A stretch of DNA of 64,000 nucleotides from an uncultured Odoribacter sp. (GTDB lineage: Bacteria > Bacteroidota > Bacteroidia > Bacteroidales > Marinifilaceae): positions 169,881 through 233,880 of the forward strand of contig CAJURM010000003.1 of NCBI GenBank assembly GCA_910589025.1, read 5' to 3'. Below are positions 26,907 to 33,712 of the stretch, in pieces. A model generated the notes under the pieces. That model was not told the DNA's origin, did not search any database, and saw only the letters and a program-made list of their open reading frames with translations. The translations under genes and the position numbers were made by a program. Every line of letters begins with the position of its first letter. The stretch's first letter is position 1.

Positions 26907-27454
26907 GGCATTTCTTTTATAATTAAATACAACTTCTTGCGTATCCGGTGCAGTTTCACTTTTACGTTGCTTTCGCTCAGTCCGGTTACGGCGGCAATCT
27001 CTTCGACGGGATGATTTTCCATATAGAAAAGAGTAATCAATCCCCGTTCGTCCGGAGAAAGCAATTCGATGCCTTTCTCTAATTTCGTCAGCAATTGTGC
27101 GGAATCGTCCTTGTTGAATGCTTCGTCCACTTGCTCGTCGGCAACATTATTTATGGTCAGGTCTTCCAAATACAGAAATTCATTCCTCTTTTTCCGGGTA
27201 GCGGATATTGCCGTCGTATAGGCAATCCGGTAGAGCCAGGTGGAAAACCGGCACTCTCCTTTGAATTTGTATAAATTCTGGAATGTTTTCAGGAATACAT
27301 CCTGCGTAATTTCCTCGGCTTCTTCCTTGCTGCGTACGATTTTCAGTATCAGGACATACATGCAATGGCTGTATCTGTCCACCAATCGGGCAAAATATTC
27401 GGTGTGACCGTCCAGTATTTTTTTAATGTAATATGTATCGTCCCATTCATTCAT
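26903..27454 (-). CDS. ECF-type RNA polymerase sigma factor
   Basis: 183 residues. Region 2: SKEEAEEITQDVFLKTFQNLYKF, FSTWLYRIAYTTAISATRKKR. Region 4: HPVEEIAAVTGLSESNVKVKLHRIRKKL. It is translationally coupled to a small membrane protein and divergent from a DUF6249-like gene, an arrangement often seen where the sigma factor controls the neighbouring membrane protein. Confidence 0.93.
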   Translation of the reverse strand: MNEWDDTYYIKKILDGHTEYFARLVDRYSHCMYVLILKIVRSKEEAEEITQDVFLKTFQNLYKFKGECRFSTWLYRIAYTTAISATRKKRNEFLYLEDLTINNVADEQVDEAFNKDDSAQLLTKLEKGIELLSPDERGLITLFYMENHPVEEIAAVTGLSESNVKVKLHRIRKKLYLIIKEMP

Positions 27455-27651
27455 ATCGTCCTTTGGACGCAGGTTTGATTTTCCGGTTACAAATTCCGGA
27501 GGATAAAATTAAATAAAAATGGTGAAAAACGATTTTTTTCTTTATCGGTGAAAAAAATGGATGAAAGGGTGTAACCTGCGAATCATTCCGGCGTCAAACG
27601 GGCAAAGAAAAAACAGATCACTGAATTATTACTAATTAAATTTTAACGATT

Positions 27652-28059
27652 ATGAATTTCATTGTTACACCGTTGGTTACGTTTATTGTTTTTATGAGTA
27701 TTTACAGCTTGTTTGAATTGTTTGTCCGCAGAAGGGAAAGAATGGCGATTATCGAAAAACTGGGGGATAAACTGGACCCTGCCTGTTTGGAAGGCAAACT
27801 TAATCTGAATCTGATGTCAGGCCGCCGCTTCTCTTTCGGGGCGCTGAAAGCAGGTTGCCTGATGATAGGCATCGGTCTGGGATTTTTAGCCGGCTTTGTC
27901 ATTTGTTCGATCTGTGTGCCGGACTATTTCGGAACCGCTAATTGGCATTATAGTGATATTACCGGAATCATTTACGGGGCTTGTCTGTTCATTTTCGGTG
28001 GAATCGGACTGTTGGTTGCTTTCCTGACCGAACTGAAATACGCCCATAGAGTGAAATAA
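27652..28059 (+). CDS. DUF6249-like membrane protein
   Basis: 135 residues with three hydrophobic helices (about 3-22, 64-86 and 103-125) and a basic loop RRRERMAIIEKLG after the first. The pattern resembles DUF6249 proteins, which commonly sit next to ECF sigma genes in Bacteroidetes. Function unknown. Confidence 0.72.
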   Translation: MNFIVTPLVTFIVFMSIYSLFELFVRRRERMAIIEKLGDKLDPACLEGKLNLNLMSGRRFSFGALKAGCLMIGIGLGFLAGFVICSICVPDYFGTANWHYSDITGIIYGACLFIFGGIGLLVAFLTELKYAHRVK

Positions 28060-28082
28060 AATATTTGTCGTAAATTATTCAC

Positions 28083-28122
28083 TGCTCCGGAGCGGCTCAT
28101 CCGTCTCCGGAGCAATTTTTTT
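28083..28122 (+). terminator. rho-independent terminator
   Basis: TGCTCCGGAG (28083-28092) pairs perfectly with CTCCGGAGCA (28105-28114), followed by AATTTTTTTT. Confidence 0.85.
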
Positions 28123-28197
28123 TATTCTCTCCTGTGCGAAACTACACCCCCTTTTCCGTGTATTTTTTTTCTGGCCCCCTTTTTTGTAATCTTGGTT

Positions 28198-28205
28198 TAT
28201 GTTTG
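28198..28205 (+). promoter_or_regulatory. predicted -7 box of the lysis cassette
   Basis: TATGTTTG fits TAnnTTTG. The start codon of the first gene is 260 bp downstream, leaving a long leader that contains the hairpin at 28346-28404. No good -33 TTG. Confidence 0.4.
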
Positions 28206-28345
28206 GTTATGTTGAACTTTTTTTGTAAATTTATATACATCAATAAATCCGGTGCGGCATAGAGTAAGTTTTTTGTATTGTTTTGGGGAGGAATGTCCGT
28301 GGCATCTTGCTATAGGGTCCCACTCTGTTCCGTATATGCTCTATG

Positions 28346-28404
28346 TCTCCTGTATTACTCCTGTAACCGGCAGGTCGGAGGGAGTACAGGAAAGGTACAG
28401 GAGA
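28346..28404 (+). other. structured 5' leader hairpin of the RteC-like gene
   Basis: TCTCCTGTA (28346-28354) pairs with TACAGGAGA (28396-28404), and TCCTGTA (28359-28365) pairs with TACAGGA (28385-28391), separated by a 4x4 internal loop, with a 19-nt GC-rich apical loop. This is the only clear feature in the 405-bp gap between 28059 and 28465 besides the terminator and -7 box. Confidence 0.5.
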
Positions 28405-28464
28405 GATAAAAGAGAGGGGGGATTTGCAGGGAAGTTATACCTGTTGAATTTAAATAAATATACT

Positions 28465-29154
28465 ATGGAAGGCATGCAACTTATACGGAGCTATCTGCAT
28501 AATCTTGTAAGGGCGGACGCGGTCATTCATTGCGAGGTGGAGGAACGGGTGGTTTTTAACGACGCTTCTACACCGGGGAGTTTTAACAGCCGTATTTTTT
28601 CGGAAGAAATTATGATCGTGAAAAAATTGAGTGATATCGGCGTGATGGCACAGACCGACCAGAATATACGCATGCTACTTACCAGGTATCTGACTTATCT
28701 GTCGCGTTTGTTCCATCAGGAAGCGGAGGGCGGGTGGAGCCACCGTTGCCAGCATGTGATGAGGGACGGGAAACGGGTTACTGCCGGTGAGCTCTGCCAA
28801 ACCACCCGCAGGCAGTTGGGGGAGTATGTGGAATTTCAGCATGAAGCCTTTCAGCGTATCGGAGACATTTTTCTGCCTTTTCTGCCTGCCAAGACGGAAG
28901 ATTACAGAATGAATCTCAATCCGACGGAGTTTATAGAACTTACCATGCTGTTTCAGACTTCCGGGAGGATGGAGTGTATCGGCGGACGCTCCACTATGAT
29001 AGGCATGGCCCGCTATCTTGCCAAGGTTTTGGGGGTGGTGTTCCCCAATAATTACGATTCGTTGAAATCCCAACTGTTGGAGCGGGGCCGGGGAACCATT
29101 TTCTGGAATTTTCTTCACTCCTCGTTCATTACTTATCTGCATAACAGGAAATAA
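28465..29154 (+). CDS. RteC-like domain protein
   Basis: 229 residues from MEGMQLIRSYLHNLV. The C-terminal third (NPTEFIELTMLFQTSGRMECIGGRSTMIGMARYL, quoted only as FIELTMLFQTSG and MARYLAKVLGVVF) resembles the C-terminal domain of RteC, a regulator of excision in Bacteroides conjugative transposons. The N-terminal part is helical and unrecognised. A GTG-initiated in-frame extension back to 28252 covers the hairpin leader and is rejected. First gene of the lysis cassette; a regulatory role is inference. Confidence 0.62.
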   Translation: MEGMQLIRSYLHNLVRADAVIHCEVEERVVFNDASTPGSFNSRIFSEEIMIVKKLSDIGVMAQTDQNIRMLLTRYLTYLSRLFHQEAEGGWSHRCQHVMRDGKRVTAGELCQTTRRQLGEYVEFQHEAFQRIGDIFLPFLPAKTEDYRMNLNPTEFIELTMLFQTSGRMECIGGRSTMIGMARYLAKVLGVVFPNNYDSLKSQLLERGRGTIFWNFLHSSFITYLHNRK

Positions 29155-29325
29155 GGCTGTGACACATTTCCCGGACGGTTTGGCGTGATGTGTGTTTATA
29201 TGGTGTGGCAAGTTTGGATTACAATAGTATAATCTTGTCACTTTTCTTTTTTCCCCCTTGTTCCATGCGGGAAGGACGCGGGGATGTAAATTTTGTTTCT
29301 GTTACTCTATAATCAATTGTTTTAT

Positions 29326-29487
29326 AGGTGTTTACTTTTGTCTCGGAGATGATGGAACGGGTGTAGTCCATACCATTTTCACAACGGGCCAATGCTTGGA
29401 TTGTGGGTGCTTAACTGGCCAGGAGTGCCTCTGAAAAGCCTTGACGTTATGGGATTGGACGGGAGCAGCACAGTTTTGTAAACACCT
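29326..29487 (+). ncRNA. candidate structured RNA closed by a 10-bp helix
   Basis: AGGTGTTTAC (29326-29335) pairs perfectly with GTAAACACCT (29478-29487). Inside are a hairpin at 29380-29405 (CACAA/TTGTG and CCAA/TTGG around TGC) and a nested stem in the right half: AACTG (29413-29417) with CAGTT (29471-29475), TGC (29426-29428) with GCA (29468-29470), CTC (29429-29431) with GAG (29463-29465). No convincing ORF lies in this 373-bp gap. It could be an independent RNA or the leader of the holin gene. No known class recognised. Confidence 0.42.
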
Positions 29488-29527
29488 CCTTTGTCTGCAG
29501 ACGTGTTTTTGTTTAATGATTAAAAAA

Positions 29528-29914
29528 ATGTTTATGAAAATGATTAAAAATCTGGTGGGCGAAATCGGTGGAATCATCGGTAGCCTTTCCATCTCCTCGA
29601 AGGAGAAAAAAGAGTTGGAAACCGAGGTGGTCCGCACCGTTTATCGTTATGTGGGTGAACTTGCCTCCGAGCAGGCGACTATTGTCCGCTCGGAAACGCA
29701 GGGCAATTGGCTGCAACGCTCGTGGAGGCCTTTGGTGATGCTGGCGTTTGCGTCGGTGGTACTACTGGGAACAGTAATGGACATCCCCTTTCTCGAGAAT
29801 GATTCTAAGTTTTGGAATCTGATTGAAATCGGTTTGGGCGGATACGTCATCGGGCGCAGCATTGAAGGGCTTAACCGATGGTTGCCCGGCATGAAGAAAA
29901 AAGTCAGAAACTAA
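29528..29914 (+). CDS. three-helix phage-type holin
   Basis: About 128 residues. An amphipathic N-terminal segment (LVGEIGGIIGSLSIS), a charged middle, then WRPLVMLAFASVVLLGTVMDI and FWNLIEIGLGGYVIGRSIEG as membrane helices. The WRP start of the first helix and the GGYVIGRS of the last match the 'holin of 3TMs' family known from phages and gene transfer agents. Several ATGs are possible (29516, 29528, 29534, 29540). It sits upstream of a muramidase, consistent with a lysis role at the inner membrane. Confidence 0.75.
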   Translation: MFMKMIKNLVGEIGGIIGSLSISSKEKKELETEVVRTVYRYVGELASEQATIVRSETQGNWLQRSWRPLVMLAFASVVLLGTVMDIPFLENDSKFWNLIEIGLGGYVIGRSIEGLNRWLPGMKKKVRN

Positions 29915-29926
29915 TACCGGAAAGTC

Positions 29927-30565
29927 ATGGCTATTATAGAAAATAGTTTACTCGGACAAATTTCCGGACGGATAGGAGAGCTGGTCTATTACAGGAGGTG
30001 CGGAAAGACATGTGTCCGGCGTTATGTTGAAAAGTCTGTGGGACCGGGAACGGAACTTCAGCAGCAACAGCGTAGGCGTATACGTTCTGTCTCTGTTTTT
30101 TACCAGGCTCTTAAGGCCGTGGGTTTGAAAGAAATCTGGAACAGGGCGGCGAAAGAGGTTTGCGTCAGCGGTTATAACCTCTTTGTACGTTTGAACATAC
30201 ACGTGTTTTCCGCCCGGGGACTGATTACCGATTTCTCCCGCATCCGGCTTGTTGTGGGGCGTTTACCTTTGCCGGATATGTTGCAGGTGCGGCGTCTTTC
30301 GCCGGGAATTCTTAGCGTGAAGTGGGAATTGAAATCCTGTTACAGCCCCAAAAGACAGGCTGATGTGTTGGTGCTTGCTTTTATGAAATCCGAGTCGGTG
30401 TATACCATACGCCTGGCGGAATGCGGTGATGTTTGCCGTGCCGCCTGCGAAGCCCGGATCGAATTGCCGGAGGCGCTGGCTGCCTGTCCCCATTGCTATT
30501 GCTTTTTCAAGTCACCGCAAGATGGTGAGGTGTCTGAGAGCAGGTATTTCAATTTGAATGTATAA
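29927..30565 (+). CDS. DUF6266-like protein
   Basis: 212 residues. The N-terminus (MAIIENSLLGQISGRIGELVYYRR, then RYVEKSVGPGTELQQQQRRR) has the LLGxxSGxxGxxV pattern followed by a basic Gln-rich stretch typical of DUF6266. Two beta-sandwich-like parts follow. It shares its layout with the next gene, so the two probably arose by duplication. Function unknown; the family is common beside phage-like lysis genes in Bacteroidetes as far as I recall. Confidence 0.6.
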   Translation: MAIIENSLLGQISGRIGELVYYRRCGKTCVRRYVEKSVGPGTELQQQQRRRIRSVSVFYQALKAVGLKEIWNRAAKEVCVSGYNLFVRLNIHVFSARGLITDFSRIRLVVGRLPLPDMLQVRRLSPGILSVKWELKSCYSPKRQADVLVLAFMKSESVYTIRLAECGDVCRAACEARIELPEALAACPHCYCFFKSPQDGEVSESRYFNLNV

Positions 30566-30584
30566 CAATTTAAAACTTAAAATT

Positions 30585-31214
30585 ATGGCAATTTTTACAT
30601 CTGCGGTATTTACCCGCGTAAGAAAATCCTTCGGGAATGTGACAACTTGTATGAATCGGGGGATGAATGTTTTGAAAACGAAGGTTACTTTTGTGAATAA
30701 CCCGAATACCTCCGGACAACGGAAGCAGCGCTTGCGGATGGGCAAGTTGGTGGAGCTGTCGGTGGTGTTTGCTTCGGCGGCTAAGTTGGGATTTCCCCGG
30801 CGTCAGAAAGGAGAAACCCTCTATAACGCTTTTGTCCGCAAGAACAAAGATGTGGTTGAGGTGAATGACAGCCTGGAGGTGACGGTCAATTACGAGCGGT
30901 TGGCTTGTTCGGACGGTACATTGCAAGTGCCTGAAATGTCGGTCGAAAAAAAGGCGGATGTGCGGGAACTGACTTTTACCCATTCCGTGGTTGAGTATGA
31001 AGTCGACGCTTTGCCCGATGACGTGATTTATGCTGTCGTGTATGAAAAAAGCAGAAATAAGGCCCGTGTGTATCAGCTTGACAAGGTGAGCGAAACACAA
31101 CCTTTTACAATCACCCTGCCCGAAAATTGGGACATGGATCAGATTGTAATCTATGCTTTCACGTTGAGCAGTAATAAACATACGGCATCCCAAACGGTGG
31201 TTGTCAAAGCCTAA
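30585..31214 (+). CDS. DUF6266-like protein, second copy
   Basis: 209 residues from MAIFTSAVFTRVRKSFGNVTT. As in the upstream protein, a short start motif is followed by a basic segment (NTSGQRKQRLRMGKLVELSVVF) and two beta-rich parts, the second with WELK/ITLPE-like strands. Start at 30585 is 19 bp after the previous stop. Function unknown; possibly a structural or surface protein of a defective phage-derived unit. Confidence 0.58.
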   Translation: MAIFTSAVFTRVRKSFGNVTTCMNRGMNVLKTKVTFVNNPNTSGQRKQRLRMGKLVELSVVFASAAKLGFPRRQKGETLYNAFVRKNKDVVEVNDSLEVTVNYERLACSDGTLQVPEMSVEKKADVRELTFTHSVVEYEVDALPDDVIYAVVYEKSRNKARVYQLDKVSETQPFTITLPENWDMDQIVIYAFTLSSNKHTASQTVVVKA

Positions 31215-31227
31215 CTTTTATTAATCC

Positions 31228-31264
31228 GGGGTCCCTGTCTTCATCGTGGGAGTGCAGGGACCCC
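31228..31264 (+). other. perfect 10-bp hairpin between DUF6266 copy and muramidase
   Basis: GGGGTCCCTG (31228-31237) pairs with CAGGGACCCC (31255-31264) around a 17-nt loop, 16 bp before the muramidase ATG. No T-run follows, so it is not a standard terminator; it may adjust expression of the lytic enzyme. Confidence 0.55.
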
Positions 31265-31280
31265 ACAATTTTGGGAAATT

Positions 31281-31904
31281 ATGAAAATAACAGCATCTGA
31301 TTACACGCGGGTGGCTTCGTTGCTTGGTGTGGAGACGGCAGTGGTGAAAGCTGTGGCAGAGGTGGAGAGCGGAGGAAAGGGCGGTTTCCTGTCCGACGGG
31401 CGTCCGGTGATTCTTTTTGAAGGGCATGTCTTTTGGCAACAACTCCGGCAGCGGGGAATTTCGCCCGAAGCCTATGCGCCCGGTAATGAGAATATTTTAT
31501 ATCCGAAATGGGACCGGCGGCATTATCGGGGTGGCACGGCTGAATACACCCGGTTGGAACGGGCTGTGCGTATTCACGAAGAGGCTGCTTTGTCGGCGGC
31601 ATCGTGGGGCATGTTTCAGGTCATGGGGTTCAATGCTTCTCTTTGCGGTTATACGTCAGCAGCTACTTTTGCCGAAGCCATGCACACCTCCGAAGGTGTC
31701 CAGCTTGAAGCCTTTGTGCGCTTCATCCTTGCCCGCGGTTTGGATTGTTGTCTCCGTCTGCACGATTGGGCAGCCTTTGCCCGTGCCTATAACGGACCGG
31801 ATTATGCCCTTAACCGTTACGCCGAACGCCTTGCCGCTGCCTATTCCCGGCATCACGAAGTAAAAATTCAAACCGGAAAAGGCAGCTCGGATAATGGCAC
31901 ATAA
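31281..31904 (+). CDS. N-acetylmuramidase (phage-type endolysin)
   Basis: 207 residues, a single-domain lysozyme of the N-acetylmuramidase (DUF3380) family. The catalytic Glu is probably Glu29 in AVAEVESGGKGGF; further family segments are VILFEGHVFW, ENILYPKWDRRHYRGG, ASWGMFQVMGFN and FARAYNGPDY. It cuts the MurNAc-GlcNAc bond of peptidoglycan. No signal peptide, so release would rely on the holin encoded upstream. Confidence 0.88.
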   Translation: MKITASDYTRVASLLGVETAVVKAVAEVESGGKGGFLSDGRPVILFEGHVFWQQLRQRGISPEAYAPGNENILYPKWDRRHYRGGTAEYTRLERAVRIHEEAALSAASWGMFQVMGFNASLCGYTSAATFAEAMHTSEGVQLEAFVRFILARGLDCCLRLHDWAAFARAYNGPDYALNRYAERLAAAYSRHHEVKIQTGKGSSDNGT

Positions 31905-31905
31905 A

Positions 31906-31931
31906 AAAGCAGTTACTTTTGTAACTGCTTT
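31906..31931. terminator. terminator shared by muramidase and the opposite ATPase gene
   Basis: AAAGCAGTTAC (31906-31916) pairs perfectly with GTAACTGCTTT (31921-31931) around TTTT. On the minus strand it is followed by a run of T, so it terminates the ATPase transcript best. Confidence 0.75.
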
Positions 31932-31984
31932 GTAAAAACAATAGGTTGTCCTTGATGTCGTTTATTTGGCATCAAAGGCGGTTT

Positions 31985-33238
31985 TTAATAGTCGATGCTG
32001 TTGGGATTGAGCAAAAAGTCAAACAGGTTCAGAATCAGGACTCCGTCTTCTGTGTGCCAGGGATGAATGTACTCTTTGACGACGATTATTTTTTTGAAAC
32101 TGTCGCGGATGTTGCTGAATGATGCAGACTCCTGCTTTATTTTTTCTTTATCCGGAAGAGCAAGGGCAGACTGGATATAATATCGTTTTGAACCGAGATT
32201 TGCAACAAAATCGACTTCAAGTTGTCGGCGCTCCATAACTTGTAAGGAATTCCGTTTGCGTACCTCTACAACTCCGACATCAACCATAAATCCACGGATG
32301 CGCAATTCGTTGTAAATAATATTCTCCATGATGTGCGTTTCTTCCTGCTGTCTGAAATCCAGAAGCGCATTGCGTAGGCCGCTGTCTGTGAAATAAAACT
32401 TTGCCAGAGAATTGATGTATTTTTTACCTTTTACATCATAGCGGCAGGCTTTTTCTACGAGAAATGCGTCTTCAAGGTAACCCAGATAGGAAGATATGGT
32501 ATGAGGTGTCAGTTCCGTATGTTTTAATGATTTAAACGTGTTGGAAAGTTTATTCGGATTGCAGGGGGAACCGATAGACGAAGCCATTATTTTTACAAGT
32601 TCGTCAAGCTCATGTTCCTTGCCGATTTTGTGTCGCTCAAGCAAATCTTTTTTGTAGACGGATTGGTAGAGATTTTTAAGGTACTGTATTTTCTTTTGGT
32701 CGGAATTTAATTCCACGAGATGGGGCAAACCGCCGAAAGTGAAATAGTTGCGCCAGGCTTCCGCCATATCGCCTTTAACGGCGGAGTAATATTCTGCAAA
32801 GGAAAGTGGATGCATGTGTATTTCGTCCCCGCGTCCCCTGAACTCTGTCACAATGTCGGACGAAAGGAATTTTGAATTGCTGCCTGTTACATAAATGTCC
32901 GCATTTTTAATTTTGAGATAACTGTTCAATACTTCCTCAAACTTTTCTACGTGTTGGATTTCATCTAAAAGGATGTAATGCATTTTCTCGTCTGTCATCA
33001 GTTTGTCTATATATCTGACCAATGCCAGGGGGGAACGCAATTCAGTATTTCTTATGTCTTCGAGGTCTATTTTTATAATGTGATCAGAGGGAACCCCGTT
33101 TTGTTGCAGATATGCCGGAAATAGGTTGAATAACAGATAGGATTTTCCGCATCGCCGTAATCCGGTGATAATCTTGATGAGATGATTCCCTTTCCCGTCG
33201 ATGAGCTGTTGCAGATATTGATTCCGTTTAATCTCCAT
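31985..33238 (-). CDS. AAA-type ATPase with DUF4143 domain
   Basis: 417 residues. Walker A is GLRRCGKSYLL; Walker B is YILLDEIQHVEKFEEVLNSY, followed by sensor segment IYVTGSNSKFLSSD. The C-terminal half is the DUF4143 region (about 200-400), with an endonuclease-like ELEVDFVA segment (QLEVDFVANLGSKRYYIQ) that suggests a degenerate PD-(D/E)XK fold. Cellular role of the family is unclear; it is abundant and mobile in Bacteroidetes. It lies just outside the tRNA-Phe element and has a promoter bracketed by repeats. Confidence 0.85.
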   Translation of the reverse strand: MEIKRNQYLQQLIDGKGNHLIKIITGLRRCGKSYLLFNLFPAYLQQNGVPSDHIIKIDLEDIRNTELRSPLALVRYIDKLMTDEKMHYILLDEIQHVEKFEEVLNSYLKIKNADIYVTGSNSKFLSSDIVTEFRGRGDEIHMHPLSFAEYYSAVKGDMAEAWRNYFTFGGLPHLVELNSDQKKIQYLKNLYQSVYKKDLLERHKIGKEHELDELVKIMASSIGSPCNPNKLSNTFKSLKHTELTPHTISSYLGYLEDAFLVEKACRYDVKGKKYINSLAKFYFTDSGLRNALLDFRQQEETHIMENIIYNELRIRGFMVDVGVVEVRKRNSLQVMERRQLEVDFVANLGSKRYYIQSALALPDKEKIKQESASFSNIRDSFKKIIVVKEYIHPWHTEDGVLILNLFDFLLNPNSIDY

Positions 33239-33240
33239 GG

Positions 33241-33262
33241 TTTAATATTTTTGTCACATGTG
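33241..33262. repeat. 22-bp direct repeat, copy 1 (after the -7 box)
   Basis: Identical to 33317-33338. Contains the 8-bp palindrome CACATGTG. It lies between the predicted transcription start and the ATPase start codon. Confidence 0.8.
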
Positions 33263-33278
33263 TCGATTTTTGTAAATG

Positions 33279-33308
33279 TAAAGGTACGGATAGATATTGA
33301 AATAGCAA
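33279..33308 (-). promoter_or_regulatory. promoter of the AAA/DUF4143 ATPase gene
   Basis: On the minus strand TTG (33308-33306), a 19-bp spacer, then TACCTTTA (33286-33279). One mismatch from TAnnTTTG. The two 22-bp repeats flank it on each side. Confidence 0.65.
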
Positions 33309-33316
33309 GTGTTGTA

Positions 33317-33338
33317 TTTAATATTTTTGTCACATGTG
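33317..33338. repeat. 22-bp direct repeat, copy 2 (upstream of the -33 box)
   Basis: Exact second copy of 33241-33262, 76 bp away, also with CACATGTG. Arrangement around a promoter suggests operator sites. Confidence 0.8.
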
Positions 33339-33440
33339 CCAAATTTTATAAATCTATCGTTGTGGGCGTGCAATTGAGAGGGAATAGGTTGTTGTTGAAA
33401 GTGTCGCGTTTTATCTCTGTTTTATCGGATAAAAACAAAA

Positions 33441-33500
33441 AAAACGTTGCAACTTATTTTGTTACAACGTTTTGTGCTTAAATTTTTGTGGTATCACCTG
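33441..33500. repeat. attL: left attachment repeat of the tRNA-Phe element
   Basis: 60-bp direct repeat, 55/60 identical to 41672-41731 by eye. It holds a terminator-like hairpin (33441-33473) and ends in TGTGGTATCACCTG, the displaced 3' end of tRNA-Phe. Left of it is chromosome, right of it is element. Nothing else is seen in the gap 33239-33712 apart from the ATPase promoter and the integrase arm sites. Confidence 0.85.
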
Positions 33501-33628
33501 TTATAAAATAGGTTGCTTCAATTGGCTTTGATTTTTTCTTTGAAAAAAATTATACGGTTATTTATAACGTGTTACACGGTTATCGCGATTTGCAATTTTC
33601 CAAAAGAATCTTTATACTTAATTGAAAT

Positions 33629-33661
33629 GAGGGTAAAAAGTTTTACCTATGTTTTACCCTC
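33629..33661. repeat. integrase arm-type site with inverted repeat (left)
   Basis: GAGGGTAAAA (33629-33638) and TTTTACCCTC (33652-33661) are perfect inverted arms. Within it GTTTTACCTATGTTTTACC (33640-33658) recurs exactly at 41641-41659. GTTTTACC occurs twice in each copy. Confidence 0.65.
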
Positions 33662-33712
33662 TTCAAGCAACTTACCAAAGTATTTAGTATTCATCGATTA
33701 AAATTTATTGGA

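Noticed and set aside
28252..28464. In-frame GTG extension of the RteC-like protein
   Set aside because: Covers the leader hairpin and encodes an implausible Cys-rich, non-homologous N-terminus.
29326..29487. Retron or diversity-generating element
   Set aside because: The closing helix recalls retron RNA, but no reverse transcriptase gene is present anywhere in the window.
28198..31931. Complete prophage
   Set aside because: No terminase, portal, capsid, tail or integrase genes; only lysis-type genes are present.
31985..33238. AAA/DUF4143 ATPase as cargo of the tRNA-Phe element
   Set aside because: It lies left of attL, so it is outside the element bounded by the 60-bp repeats.
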